DNA of 9,883 bases from CAZWCX01 sp964632945. GTDB lineage: Bacteria > Planctomycetota > MHYJ01 > WSZJ01 > CAZWCX01. The stretch's first letter is position 1; the number at the start of each line of letters is the position of its first letter. Both the position numbers and the translations under genes were made by a program. The notes under the pieces were generated by a model. It was not told where the DNA came from. It worked only from the letters and a program-made list of their open reading frames with translations, and did no database searches. Shown here piece after piece: positions 1 through 7,496 of this stretch. Location of the stretch: positions 1-9,883 of the forward strand of contig CAZWCX010000202.1 of NCBI GenBank assembly GCA_964632945.1. The letters run 5' to 3'.

Positions 1-49
1 GGTGGGTGCACCGAGGGGTATCCCGGGCACGGAATCGCAGGAGAGAATC

Positions 50-1843
50 ATGAGCACCACGGAATCCAAGAGCAAGACCGCCAAGCTCCCGAAGGGCGGG
101 GCCTTCATTCTGGAAGATGCCTCCCCCGAGCAGGTCTTCACTCCCGAAGACTTCACCGATGAGCACAAGATGATCCGCCAGACCGTGGAGGACTTCGTCA
201 ATCAGGAGGTCCTGCCGGTCTACTCGAAACTGGAAGACGGCGGATTTCAGCAGTCCATCGCGCTCATGAAGAAGGCCGCGGAGATCGGCCTCGCCGGGCT
301 CGACGTGCCGGCGCACTACGGCGGAATGGAGCTCGACATCGTCAGTTCGATGCTCGTGGTCCAGGGGCTGTCCAAGGCCGCGTCCTTCTCCACGACCTTC
401 GGCGCCCATACCAGCATCGGCACGCTGCCGATCGTCTTCTTCGGCACCGAAGCCCAGAAGAAGAAGTACCTGCCGCCGTTGGTCAAGGCGGAGATGATCG
501 CGGCGTACGCCCTCACCGAGCCGGGCTCCGGCTCCGACGCGCTGGCGGCGAAGTGCCGCGCCGAACTGTCCGCCGACAAGAAGCACTTCATCCTCAACGG
601 CACGAAGATGTGGATCACCAATGCCGGTTTCGCCGACCTGTTCATCGTCTTCGCCCAGGTCGACGGCGACAAGTTCACCGGCTTCATCGTCGAGAAGGGC
701 TACCCGGGGGTGTCCACCGGCGCCGAAGAGAAGAAGATGGGCCTGCACGGATCGTCGACCCGGATCCTCAACCTGGACAACGTCCCCGTGCCGGTCGACA
801 ACCTGCTCGGCGAGATCGGCAAGGGTCACAAGATCGCCTTCAACTGCCTGAACATCGGCCGCTTCAAGCTCGGGTCGGCATGCATCGGCGGCAGCCGCAA
901 CATCATCAACGAGTCGGTCGCCTTCGCCAAACAGCGTCACCAGTTCGGCGCCCCGATCGCGTCCTTCGGCGCGATCAAGCACAAGATCGGCCAGATGGCC
1001 GTGACGACCTGGGTCGGCGAGAGCATGGTCTTCCGCACCGCCGGGCTGATCGACGGCTCCCTCGAGGGCGTGGATCGCCTCAACAACGAGGAGGTGCTCA
1101 AGGCGATCGAGGAGTACGTGATCGAGTGCTCGACCATCAAGGTCCTGGGCAGTGAGATCCTGGGATACGTCGCCGACGAAGGCGTGCAGATCCACGGCGG
1201 CCTCGGCTACAGCAGCGAATACAAGGTGGAGCACGCGTACCGCGACGCCCGCATCAACCGGATTTTCGAGGGGACCAACGAGATCAATCGGCTCCTCATT
1301 CCGGCGATGCTGATCAAGCGCGCGATGCGCGGCACGCTCCCGCTGGTGCCGGCGGCGCAGAAAGTCCTCGAGGAAATCCTCTCCCTCCCGCAGATGGAGA
1401 TGGAGGAGGAGACCCTCCTCGTGGAGGAAAAGAAGCTGGTCAAGAACGCCAAGAAGCTCGCGCTCCTCTCCGCCGGTGTCGCGTTCCAGCGCTTCATGGA
1501 AGCCCTCAAGGACGAGCAGGAAGTGCTGACCGCCATCGCCAACCTGGTGATGGAGGCGTTCGCGATGGAAAGTGCGCTCCTGCGCGCGCTCAAGTTGGTG
1601 GCCGCCAAGGGGGAGGAGGCGTGCAAGATCCATCTGGACATCGTGCGCCTGTACATCCACGAGGCGATCCAGCGCTGCGGCCAGGAGGCGAGGCGCGTGG
1701 TTTCCGCGTGCGCCGAAGGGGATGCCCTGCGCACCCAGATCGTCGCGCTCAACCGCTTCAGCAAGGTCGGCCCGATGGACACGATCAAGGTCCGCCGGGG
1801 GATTGCCGAGCACGTCATCGCGGCGGGTCGCTACGACTTGTAG
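50..1843 (+). CDS. Acyl-CoA dehydrogenase, long (VLCAD/FadE-like) form
   Basis: Flavoenzyme predicted to catalyse the first step of fatty-acid beta-oxidation, trans-2,3-desaturation of an acyl-CoA using FAD, with electrons passed to ETF. The 597-residue product has the family blocks in order: an N-terminal helical domain, signature 1 (YALTEPGSGSDA, residues 153-164), the flavin-contacting MWITN region (W188), and signature 2 starting QIHGGLGY (380-402). IFEGTNEINR follows, and its E407 matches the catalytic base of medium- and very-long-chain enzymes. About 190 residues after this form a helical C-terminal extension, as in VLCAD, ACAD9 and Bacillus-type FadE (about 600 residues) but absent from the roughly 380-residue short forms. 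The ATG at 50 is chosen because AGGAGAG lies just upstream and the product then starts with a low-complexity lead before the fold; the frame is open back to base 2 only by GC bias. Chain-length preference cannot be read from sequence. Family call is very secure. Confidence 0.95.
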   Translation: MSTTESKSKTAKLPKGGAFILEDASPEQVFTPEDFTDEHKMIRQTVEDFVNQEVLPVYSKLEDGGFQQSIALMKKAAEIGLAGLDVPAHYGGMELDIVSSMLVVQGLSKAASFSTTFGAHTSIGTLPIVFFGTEAQKKKYLPPLVKAEMIAAYALTEPGSGSDALAAKCRAELSADKKHFILNGTKMWITNAGFADLFIVFAQVDGDKFTGFIVEKGYPGVSTGAEEKKMGLHGSSTRILNLDNVPVPVDNLLGEIGKGHKIAFNCLNIGRFKLGSACIGGSRNIINESVAFAKQRHQFGAPIASFGAIKHKIGQMAVTTWVGESMVFRTAGLIDGSLEGVDRLNNEEVLKAIEEYVIECSTIKVLGSEILGYVADEGVQIHGGLGYSSEYKVEHAYRDARINRIFEGTNEINRLLIPAMLIKRAMRGTLPLVPAAQKVLEEILSLPQMEMEEETLLVEEKKLVKNAKKLALLSAGVAFQRFMEALKDEQEVLTAIANLVMEAFAMESALLRALKLVAAKGEEACKIHLDIVRLYIHEAIQRCGQEARRVVSACAEGDALRTQIVALNRFSKVGPMDTIKVRRGIAEHVIAAGRYDL

Positions 1844-1869
1844 CGGATCCGGAGGCCGGGAAGGCGAAA

Positions 1870-1907
1870 GAGGCCGGGGCGGCGAGCCCCGGCCTCGCTG
1901 ATTTTCG
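1870..1907. terminator. GC-rich hairpin terminator between convergent genes
   Basis: A perfect 11-bp inverted repeat (GAGGCCGGGGC at 1870-1880 and GCCCCGGCCTC at 1886-1896) encloses a GGCGA loop. On the plus strand it is followed by GCTGATTTTC, a short interrupted T run, and on the minus strand by TTTCGCC. It lies 27 bp after the acyl-CoA dehydrogenase stop, in the 129-bp gap before the end of the convergent HDOD gene, so it probably terminates the plus-strand transcript and may also act on the opposing one. The T tract is weak, so intrinsic termination is likely but not certain. Confidence 0.7.
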
Positions 1908-1972
1908 GGGCGGCGATGAACCGGGGCGCGCGGGCGGGAGAGCGGCGTGGACGGGTCGCTCCGGAATCGGCC

Positions 1973-3865
1973 CTACCCCGCCGCATGGCCGGGCGCTCCC
2001 GGCGGCCCCGACCCGGGGATCTCGCCCGGCCCATGTTCCGCGTCCTTCGAGGTCACTTCATCCGGCGACGCCGCAATCGTCGGCGGGGCCGGCGGCGCCA
2101 TCTCGGGCCGTTTCAACCACTCGCCCACCTGCTGTACGGTGACCGGACGGGTCAAGACGTGAAGGCCGCGATTCTGACAGATCTGCATCTGCGGCTCCGG
2201 GAGCGCATCGTCGACGAGCACCAACGTGGGAGGCGGTCCGGATTCGGGAAACTCCTGCTGACTCAACTCCGTGAGGTCCGTCTCCAGGGCTTTCGCCGGG
2301 GCGGGTCCGAGAATGCACAGGGCCGGCCGCTCACCGGTCCAGCCGTCTTTCCAGGAACGATGGTCCCGCACCGGGCGACCGCCGTGTCCGTGGACGGCCG
2401 CCAGGACGGGGAACATACTCCCGCGATCCCGTTGAATCAGCAGGGCGGTTCCCTCGTCTGGTTTGGCGTCCTCCCCCTCGCTCGAATGGGCCCCGAGCGC
2501 GAGCAGCCGGTCGAGTTCCCGGAACTGCTCGTGGGCCGCCTTGAAGGTGAGGTGCAATTTCTCCGGGCTCATGTCCTTCAGCGGGCGGATCTCCGTCGGC
2601 ACGTGCTCCAGGAAATCGGTGAGGCCCAGTCCCATTCCGTAGCACTTGGCCAGGATGTTCGCGGCCTGGCAGAGGCAGATGTGCCGGTAGCTCTCGGAGT
2701 GCGACTTGGCGAACTCGGAGGGCGGGGAGTGGTGCAACGCCATCGGGTCGACGATCTCGGAGGGGAAGTTCCACTTGGAGGCGGCGATTTTCGCGACCCC
2801 GGCATGGTGGATCCCGAACGCGTCCTGCTCGACCACGTGCAGGGGCTTGCGGGTCTCGATCGCCTTGAGAATCGTCTCCTGGTAGATCTCCGGATACAGG
2901 TCGTCCAGGACCGCCTTCCCCAGGTCGTGGAGGAGGCAGCCGATGAACACCTCTTCGGCAAACTCGCGATCCACCAGCGCGGCGAGGGCGCGGCCGAGGG
3001 TGGCGGTGAAAACGCTGTGGCGCCAGAGCCGGGCGCGGTCCAGCACGTTGCCCTTGCCGCGGAACTCGTCCACGAGCGAGATGCTCAGGACCATTTGACG
3101 GATCCCGCGAAATCCGATGTTGACGATCGCGCGGTCGAGGCTGTCTACCTTTCCCAGTCGCTGGTAGTACGTGGAGTTGGCCATCTTGAGCACGCGGGCG
3201 GCTACGGACGGATCGCCTTCCAGGATCCGGCGCAGGGTCTTGGCGTCGGAACGCTCCTCGTTCGAGAGCCTCAGGATTTCGCTGGCGACATGGGGGAGGG
3301 TCCGCACCTCCGCCGCTTCCTGGAGGGTCCGGCGGACTTCGTCCCGGGTGGGCCGCGCTCCCGGCTTGGCGGTGATTTCCCTCCGCTTGGTTTCCCAGCC
3401 CTTCTCGGGCATCGGCTTTCCCGCGGCGGTGGCGGCCGGCGCGGGACTTTTTGCGCGCACGCTGATGCCGAGGGCGGATTCGATTTTCTGAAGCAGGAGA
3501 GTGGTGGAGTACGACTGCTTCAGGAACACCCCGCTTGCCCCCGCCTTGATCGCCGCGATGATCCGCTCCCGACTGCGCTCCGCGGTGAAGAAGAGGATGG
3601 GGAGCGACGAAAGCCCCGGGGTGGAGCGGAGCTTCTGACAGAGCTTCAGGCCGTCCAATTCGACGGCGAGATGGAGGTCGGTGAGAATCAAGTCGGGTTT
3701 GCGCCGGACGATCGTAGCGATCGCCGACAGCAGATCGGTCGACTCCTCGAGGTCGAACCCGAAACCGGTGAGGACGTCCACGATCTGGTCCCGCACCAGC
3801 GGGTCGGAGTCGACGATGAGAATGCGCTTGCCATGCGCGGGGGAGGGGAGAACCGGGTCGTCCAT
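1973..3865 (-). CDS. Response regulator: receiver domain + HDOD domain
   Basis: A 630-residue signalling protein, probably cytoplasmic. Residues about 13-133 form a CheY-like receiver: RILIVDSDP with D19/D21, phospho-acceptor D63 in LILTDLHL, T94 in LFFTAE and K116 in FLK. The second residue of the usual Asp pair is Ser20. After a charged Ala/Pro linker, residues about 185-390 form an HDOD domain: LPHVASEIL, then DPSVAARVLKMANS, IGFRGIRQ, WRHS (H283), LLHDLGK (H313-D314), GIHHAGVAKIA (H353/H354) and ALHHS (H378/H379). There is no GYP motif, so cyclic-di-GMP phosphodiesterase activity is not predicted; HDOD proteins usually act as regulatory scaffolds. Residues about 540-605 (CILGPAP, TLVLVDDA, GLHVLTRPVT, VGEWLK) resemble a decayed second receiver. 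The tail is Pro-rich. The ATG is supported by GGAGG seven bases upstream. No partner histidine kinase is present in the window, so the input and output are unknown. Confidence 0.9.
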   Translation of the reverse strand: MDDPVLPSPAHGKRILIVDSDPLVRDQIVDVLTGFGFDLEESTDLLSAIATIVRRKPDLILTDLHLAVELDGLKLCQKLRSTPGLSSLPILFFTAERSRERIIAAIKAGASGVFLKQSYSTTLLLQKIESALGISVRAKSPAPAATAAGKPMPEKGWETKRREITAKPGARPTRDEVRRTLQEAAEVRTLPHVASEILRLSNEERSDAKTLRRILEGDPSVAARVLKMANSTYYQRLGKVDSLDRAIVNIGFRGIRQMVLSISLVDEFRGKGNVLDRARLWRHSVFTATLGRALAALVDREFAEEVFIGCLLHDLGKAVLDDLYPEIYQETILKAIETRKPLHVVEQDAFGIHHAGVAKIAASKWNFPSEIVDPMALHHSPPSEFAKSHSESYRHICLCQAANILAKCYGMGLGLTDFLEHVPTEIRPLKDMSPEKLHLTFKAAHEQFRELDRLLALGAHSSEGEDAKPDEGTALLIQRDRGSMFPVLAAVHGHGGRPVRDHRSWKDGWTGERPALCILGPAPAKALETDLTELSQQEFPESGPPPTLVLVDDALPEPQMQICQNRGLHVLTRPVTVQQVGEWLKRPEMAPPAPPTIAASPDEVTSKDAEHGPGEIPGSGPPGAPGHAAG

Positions 3866-3949
3866 GTCCTTGCCTCCGCGGGCGGGTCGGGGGCTCGGGC
3901 GTCCCCGGGACCGACGGCAGCCGCCGCGAGAAGGCGCGGCGAGTTCCTG

Positions 3950-3979
3950 ATTGTGGCCTCAAGGGCGCGAGAATTGCAA
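3950..3979 (-). promoter_or_regulatory. Possible promoter of the receiver-HDOD gene
   Basis: Reading the minus strand, TTGCAA (3974-3979) is followed after 18 bases by CACAAT (3950-3955), each matching four of six consensus positions. It would give a leader of about 80 nt. That leader contains a 7-bp GC hairpin (CGCCGCG at 3922-3928 with CGCGGCG at 3935-3941). The position in a divergent intergenic region favours a promoter here, but the match is modest and could be chance. Confidence 0.3.
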
Positions 3980-4012
3980 CTTCGATCTGCGTGCGCCCGG
4001 CTGCTTCAGGGC

Positions 4013-4041
4013 TTGACGCACCCGTCGGGACCGGGGATCAT
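4013..4041 (+). promoter_or_regulatory. Possible sigma70-type promoter of the carbonic anhydrase gene
   Basis: TTGACG (4013-4018, five of six) and GATCAT (4036-4041, four of six) are separated by 17 bases. A start about 7 bases downstream would give a leader of roughly 35 nt carrying the GGAGG ribosome binding site at 4070-4074. It faces away from the divergent HDOD gene. The -35 is good and the -10 is weak. Confidence 0.4.
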
Positions 4042-4081
4042 GGGCGGGCAGTCCCGCGCCAACCCCATCGGAGGATCCACC

Positions 4082-4753
4082 ATGTCTCGCATCGCGCCCC
4101 CGGTTTTGGCCGCGTCCCTGGCCTGCGCGCTCCTGCTGCACGGCTGCGCCTCCGGTTCGTCGGACCGGGGACGGACGGCGGAGGCGCCCGCGCTGGAGCG
4201 GTTGCTGGAGGGCAACCGGCGGTACGTCGCGGGACGGGCGGAACATCCCCGCGCCGACGCCGCTCGTCGCGCCGAACTGGCGACCACGCAGCGCCCGTTC
4301 GCCGTGGTCCTCTCCTGCGCCGACTCGCGCGTGCCTCCCGAAGTGCTCTTCGACCAGGGGATCGGCGACCTGTTCGTCGTTCGCGTCGCGGGGAACGTCG
4401 TCTCCGACGAAGTCCTGGGCAGCATCGAGTACGCCGTCGAGCATCTCGAGACGCGCCTCGTCCTGGTGCTCGGTCATGAACGCTGCGGGGCCGTCCAGGC
4501 TACACTCGCCGGCGGAGATGCCGGCGGGCACGTGCAGAGCCTCGTGCGGGCGATCGCGCCCCACGTGCGCGGTCTGGCGGGGACGGGCGAGGAGCGGATG
4601 GACGCTGCGGTGCGCGCGAACGTACGCGCCGTTGCCGCGCGCCTTCGACGGTCCACCCCCGTCCTCAAGCGCGAAGTCGATGAACACGGCCTCCGGGTCG
4701 CGGGGGCGCGCTATGACCTGGACTCCGGGATGGTGGAGATTCTGGCGCCGTAG
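4082..4753 (+). CDS. Beta-class carbonic anhydrase with lipoprotein signal
   Basis: Zinc enzyme interconverting CO2 and bicarbonate. In the 223-residue product the zinc ligands typical of beta carbonic anhydrases are C79 and D81 (SCADSRVPPE), H132 and C135 (GHERCGA), and R83 completes the Asp-Arg pair. VRVAGNVV and GSIEYAVEHL are further family blocks. The N-terminus is unusual: a hydrophobic stretch (PPVLAASLACALLLHGC) ends at a Cys, C22, that fits a lipobox with His at -2, followed by CASGSSDRG as a flexible tether. This suggests export and anchoring as a lipoprotein in the periplasm or outer membrane rather than the cytoplasm. The ATG is fixed by GGAGG seven bases upstream and by the signal starting right there; no alternative start keeps both. 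It may share a transcript with the exported protein 135 bp downstream. The enzyme call is secure; the location is inferred from the signal. Confidence 0.93.
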   Translation: MSRIAPPVLAASLACALLLHGCASGSSDRGRTAEAPALERLLEGNRRYVAGRAEHPRADAARRAELATTQRPFAVVLSCADSRVPPEVLFDQGIGDLFVVRVAGNVVSDEVLGSIEYAVEHLETRLVLVLGHERCGAVQATLAGGDAGGHVQSLVRAIAPHVRGLAGTGEERMDAAVRANVRAVAARLRRSTPVLKREVDEHGLRVAGARYDLDSGMVEILAP

Positions 4754-4760
4754 TCCATCC

Positions 4761-4787
4761 CCCGCGCCCGCCCGCTTCGGCGCGGGC
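4761..4787 (+). terminator. Weak GC hairpin after the carbonic anhydrase gene
   Basis: CCCGCGC (4761-4767) can pair with GCGCGGG (4780-4786); alternatively GCCCGC (4770-4775) pairs with GCGGGC (4782-4787) around a small loop. It starts 8 bases after the stop codon. There is no T tract, so at most it is a pause, attenuator or 3' stabilising stem. Confidence 0.25.
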
Positions 4788-4833
4788 TCGCCGGCTGCGG
4801 TCGGCCCTGAACGGCCGGAGTGTCCGGTCGGAC

Positions 4834-4847
4834 CCGGGACGTCCCGG
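4834..4847. promoter_or_regulatory. 14-bp perfect palindrome upstream of the TIGR03790-like gene
   Basis: CCGGGACGTCCCGG is a perfect palindrome ending 41 bases before the ATG at 4889, in the only non-coding stretch between the carbonic anhydrase and the large exported protein. The size and place would suit an operator for a dimeric regulator. In DNA this rich in G and C such palindromes also arise by chance, and no second copy was noticed near other genes. Confidence 0.2.
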
Positions 4848-4888
4848 CGCCGCGTCCGCGGGCCGGGCTTCTCAGTCGAGGGTTCTTC

Positions 4889-7495
4889 ATGTTCCCACGC
4901 CTCCCGCTCCCCTGCGTTGCCGCGCTGCTGGTCCTCTTCGTGGCGCCGTCCGTTCGGGCGGGCGGGGGGCCGGAAACCACGGTCGTGGTCGTCAACGCGG
5001 ACTCGCCGCGGTCGCTCCAGGTTGCCAACGAGTACGTGCGCTTGCGGCGCATCCCGGCGACCCACGTGTGCGTGCTCGGGGACGTTCCCGGCGGACCGAT
5101 CACCGACATCGAGGCGTTCCGGGAGCGGATCTGGAAACCGCTGCGGGCGTGGCTGGAATCCCGTTCGCTGTTCGACCGCGTCGACCTGATCGCCTACTCC
5201 CTCGACTTTCCGTATGCCGTCGATTTCGATCCGGATCGGGCGCCCCCGTATCCGCCGGGGATCTCGAAGTTCGCCTCGCTGACGTCGATGACCTACCTCG
5301 CCCGCCGGGTCGAGAAGAAGGAAGCCGACGGGTATTTGAACCTGCAGGTGAATAAGTACTTCCGGCGTTACTCCGGCCAGGAGGCCGGCCCCGCCGTGCG
5401 CCGCCCGACGGCCGCGGAGGCGCGCCATCACCAGGAGGCGTCGCAGGCGCTGCAGGAGAAGAAACACGCCGAGGCAGCGGCCGCCTACGAGAGGATGCTG
5501 GCCACCTATCCCGAGCACGCGGAGAGTTGGTACAACCTGGCCTGCTGCCGCGCCCTGCTGGGAAAGGCGGACGAAGCATTGGCCGCCCTCGGGCAGGCCA
5601 TCGTGCACGGTTGGAGCGATGCGGGGCACGCGACGAAGGACGCCGATCTCGAGAGCCTGCGCGGCCGGCCCGAATTCGTCGAGCTGCTCGGTCGCATGGA
5701 AAAGGCGCGCGGCGCCGTCCGGGACCGGGTGTACGAGGTTCGTCCCGCGCGTGCGTTCTCCTCGAGGATTGCCTGGGCGAGCGACGGCGAGCCCGGGGCC
5801 GGCGCCGCGGCGGACGCCGACGACCGATACTGGCTGTCGGTCATGCTCGGGTACGCGGGGGAGCGCGGCAACAGCGTGCCCGAGATTCTCGCCTGCCTGG
5901 CCTCGGCGGCCGGCAGCGACGGCACACGGCCGGAGGGCGGAGTCTACTTTCCCCGCAACGACGATATCCGCTCCAAGACCCGTGAGCCCCTGTTCGCGAC
6001 CGCCGTGTCGGCGCTGCGCGGACTGCGGCGGCCGGCGGCCATCCTGTCGCCGGGAGAGGAGGGCCAGGACGGCATTCTCCCGGTCGGCAAGCCCGACGTC
6101 GTCGGGGCCTGCGTCGGCATCGCCGGGTTCGACTGGCCGAAGTCCGGCAGCCGACTGCTGCCGGGCGCGATCGCCGAACATCTCACCTCCTACGGCGCCG
6201 CGTACGAGATCTCCGGCCAGACCAAGATCTCCGAATTCATCCGGCACGGCGCCGCCGGATCCGCGGGAGCGGTGGCGGAGCCGTACGCGCTCCAGGCCAA
6301 ATTCCCCACGCCGCATCTCCACGTCTTCTATGCGGAGGGATGCTCGCTCGCCGAGGCCTTCTACCAGAGCGTCTGGGGTCCGTATCAGCTCCTGATCGTG
6401 GGGGATCCGCTGGCGCGTCCTTTCGCGCACTTCGCCGAAGTCGAACTCGAGGGGCCCGACCCGAAGGCGCCGTGGTCGGGCGCGGTCGAGGTGCGGGCCC
6501 GCGTGTCCGGTGTCGACGGGCGGCCGATCGGGCGCGTGGAGCTGTGGGTGGACGGAAAGTGGATCGGTGAGGCCCCGCCCGGCGCCGCGATCCCGTGGGA
6601 CACCAGGAATGCGGAGGACGGCGCGCACGAGATCCGGTGCGTGGCGGTCGAGGCGGATCGCATCGAGACGCGCTCGTTCGCGCTCGCCCGGGTCACCGTG
6701 GTTAATGGAAAGAACGCGGTGACGGTCGTCGCGCCGAAGAAGCCGGTTGCGTACGGCGACCCGATCCCGCTTTCGGGCACCGCGCCCGGAGCGAAACAGG
6801 TGCGCGTCATGGCGGGGGCGCGCGAGGTGGCGGTCGCGACGGTGAAGGGAGGGGCCTGGAAGGCGGTCGTTCCGAGTGCGACCCTCGGCCTGGGCGCGTC
6901 GACCCTCCAGGTCCGTTCCGATCCGATGCAGGGGGATCTTGGCGGCGTGAGTCCGTTCGTCGACTTCGTTGTGGAGTCGCCCGGTGCGCGGAAGCCGTCC
7001 TCGAAGTCGGCGCAGACGCGCGCCGGCCTGCTGGCCACCGTCACCGATGCGGCCGGAAAGTCGGCGGAGGCGGTCGTCACCGGATTCGGCGACCCGGGGA
7101 GCGGCCAGCTCCGGAAGTCGTTGGAAGGCAAGGTCGCCGGGGAGATCCGATCCATCCGTTTGGAAGGAGAGTTCGAAGTCGCCTCGACCGGTTGGGTGCA
7201 GCTGGACCTGCGCGGCCAGGGCGCGCTGACCGTCGCGGTCGGCGGCAAGCCGGTCCTCGAGGTCCCGAAGGCCCGCGCCGACCGGTTGTCCGCCGCGATG
7301 CTTCCTCTGGAGGCGGGATGGCACTCCGTCGACATCCGGTTTGTCCCGGAAGGGGCTCCCGACCTCGCGATCTCCCTCGGCGGCATCCAGCCCTCCGCCG
7401 CGCTGGCGGGAAAATCGCTCCGCCACGTCGCGCCCGCGGGAAAGAAGTCGGGCGGCAAGGAACCGGGAAAGGGCGGCAAACCGGGCGGCAAGTAG
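4889..7495 (+). CDS. Exported TIGR03790-like protein with TPR, Ig-like and PA14-like domains
   Basis: An 868-residue exported protein of unknown function. It starts with a signal peptide (MFPR, a hydrophobic core, then VRA at 22-24). Residues about 28-170 (TTVVVVNADSP, VANEYVRLRRIP, LIAYSLDFPYAVDF) and about 278-513 (YWLSVMLGYAGERGNSV, LLPGAIAEHLTSYGA, GQTKISEFIRHGAAGSAGAV, KFPTPHLHV, GCSLAEAFYQSVWGPYQLL, GDPLARPFA) together form a TIGR03790-type domain. That family may share the fold of gingipain-type C25 peptidases, but I cannot identify a catalytic His/Cys pair. Residues about 178-276 are a TPR-like insertion (AAAYERMLATYPEHAESWYNLACCRALLG). Two Ig-like domains follow (about 514-600 and 611-680), then a PA14-like segment (about 740-845, with LEAGWHSVDIRFVPEG) and a Lys/Gly tail ending GGKPGGK. 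The ATG at 4889 is preferred over the in-frame GTG at 4820 because it begins the signal peptide and has GAGGG just upstream. Polysaccharide or protein binding at the cell surface is a guess. Confidence 0.85.
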   Translation: MFPRLPLPCVAALLVLFVAPSVRAGGGPETTVVVVNADSPRSLQVANEYVRLRRIPATHVCVLGDVPGGPITDIEAFRERIWKPLRAWLESRSLFDRVDLIAYSLDFPYAVDFDPDRAPPYPPGISKFASLTSMTYLARRVEKKEADGYLNLQVNKYFRRYSGQEAGPAVRRPTAAEARHHQEASQALQEKKHAEAAAAYERMLATYPEHAESWYNLACCRALLGKADEALAALGQAIVHGWSDAGHATKDADLESLRGRPEFVELLGRMEKARGAVRDRVYEVRPARAFSSRIAWASDGEPGAGAAADADDRYWLSVMLGYAGERGNSVPEILACLASAAGSDGTRPEGGVYFPRNDDIRSKTREPLFATAVSALRGLRRPAAILSPGEEGQDGILPVGKPDVVGACVGIAGFDWPKSGSRLLPGAIAEHLTSYGAAYEISGQTKISEFIRHGAAGSAGAVAEPYALQAKFPTPHLHVFYAEGCSLAEAFYQSVWGPYQLLIVGDPLARPFAHFAEVELEGPDPKAPWSGAVEVRARVSGVDGRPIGRVELWVDGKWIGEAPPGAAIPWDTRNAEDGAHEIRCVAVEADRIETRSFALARVTVVNGKNAVTVVAPKKPVAYGDPIPLSGTAPGAKQVRVMAGAREVAVATVKGGAWKAVVPSATLGLGASTLQVRSDPMQGDLGGVSPFVDFVVESPGARKPSSKSAQTRAGLLATVTDAAGKSAEAVVTGFGDPGSGQLRKSLEGKVAGEIRSIRLEGEFEVASTGWVQLDLRGQGALTVAVGGKPVLEVPKARADRLSAAMLPLEAGWHSVDIRFVPEGAPDLAISLGGIQPSAALAGKSLRHVAPAGKKSGGKEPGKGGKPGGK

Positions 7496-7496
7496 A

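Noticed and set aside
1..53. Possible end of an upstream gene in frame 3, with ATGA overlap at 50-53
   Set aside because: Only 16 codons are visible (ending in an Arg-rich stretch) and they match nothing; it cannot be told from chance.
2331..3962. A 543-codon minus-strand frame overlapping the HDOD gene
   Set aside because: Shadow frame: low-complexity Arg/Pro/Gly translation and no motifs, while the overlapping frame has clear receiver and HDOD domains.
1916..4081. Plus-strand open frame running into the carbonic anhydrase gene
   Set aside because: It is antisense to the receiver-HDOD gene and shows no domain; the real gene starts at 4082 with its own ribosome binding site and signal.
4820..4888. 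Upstream GTG start for the exported protein
   Set aside because: It would place 23 Arg/Pro-rich residues before a clear signal peptide; the ATG at 4889 has a ribosome binding site and starts the signal.
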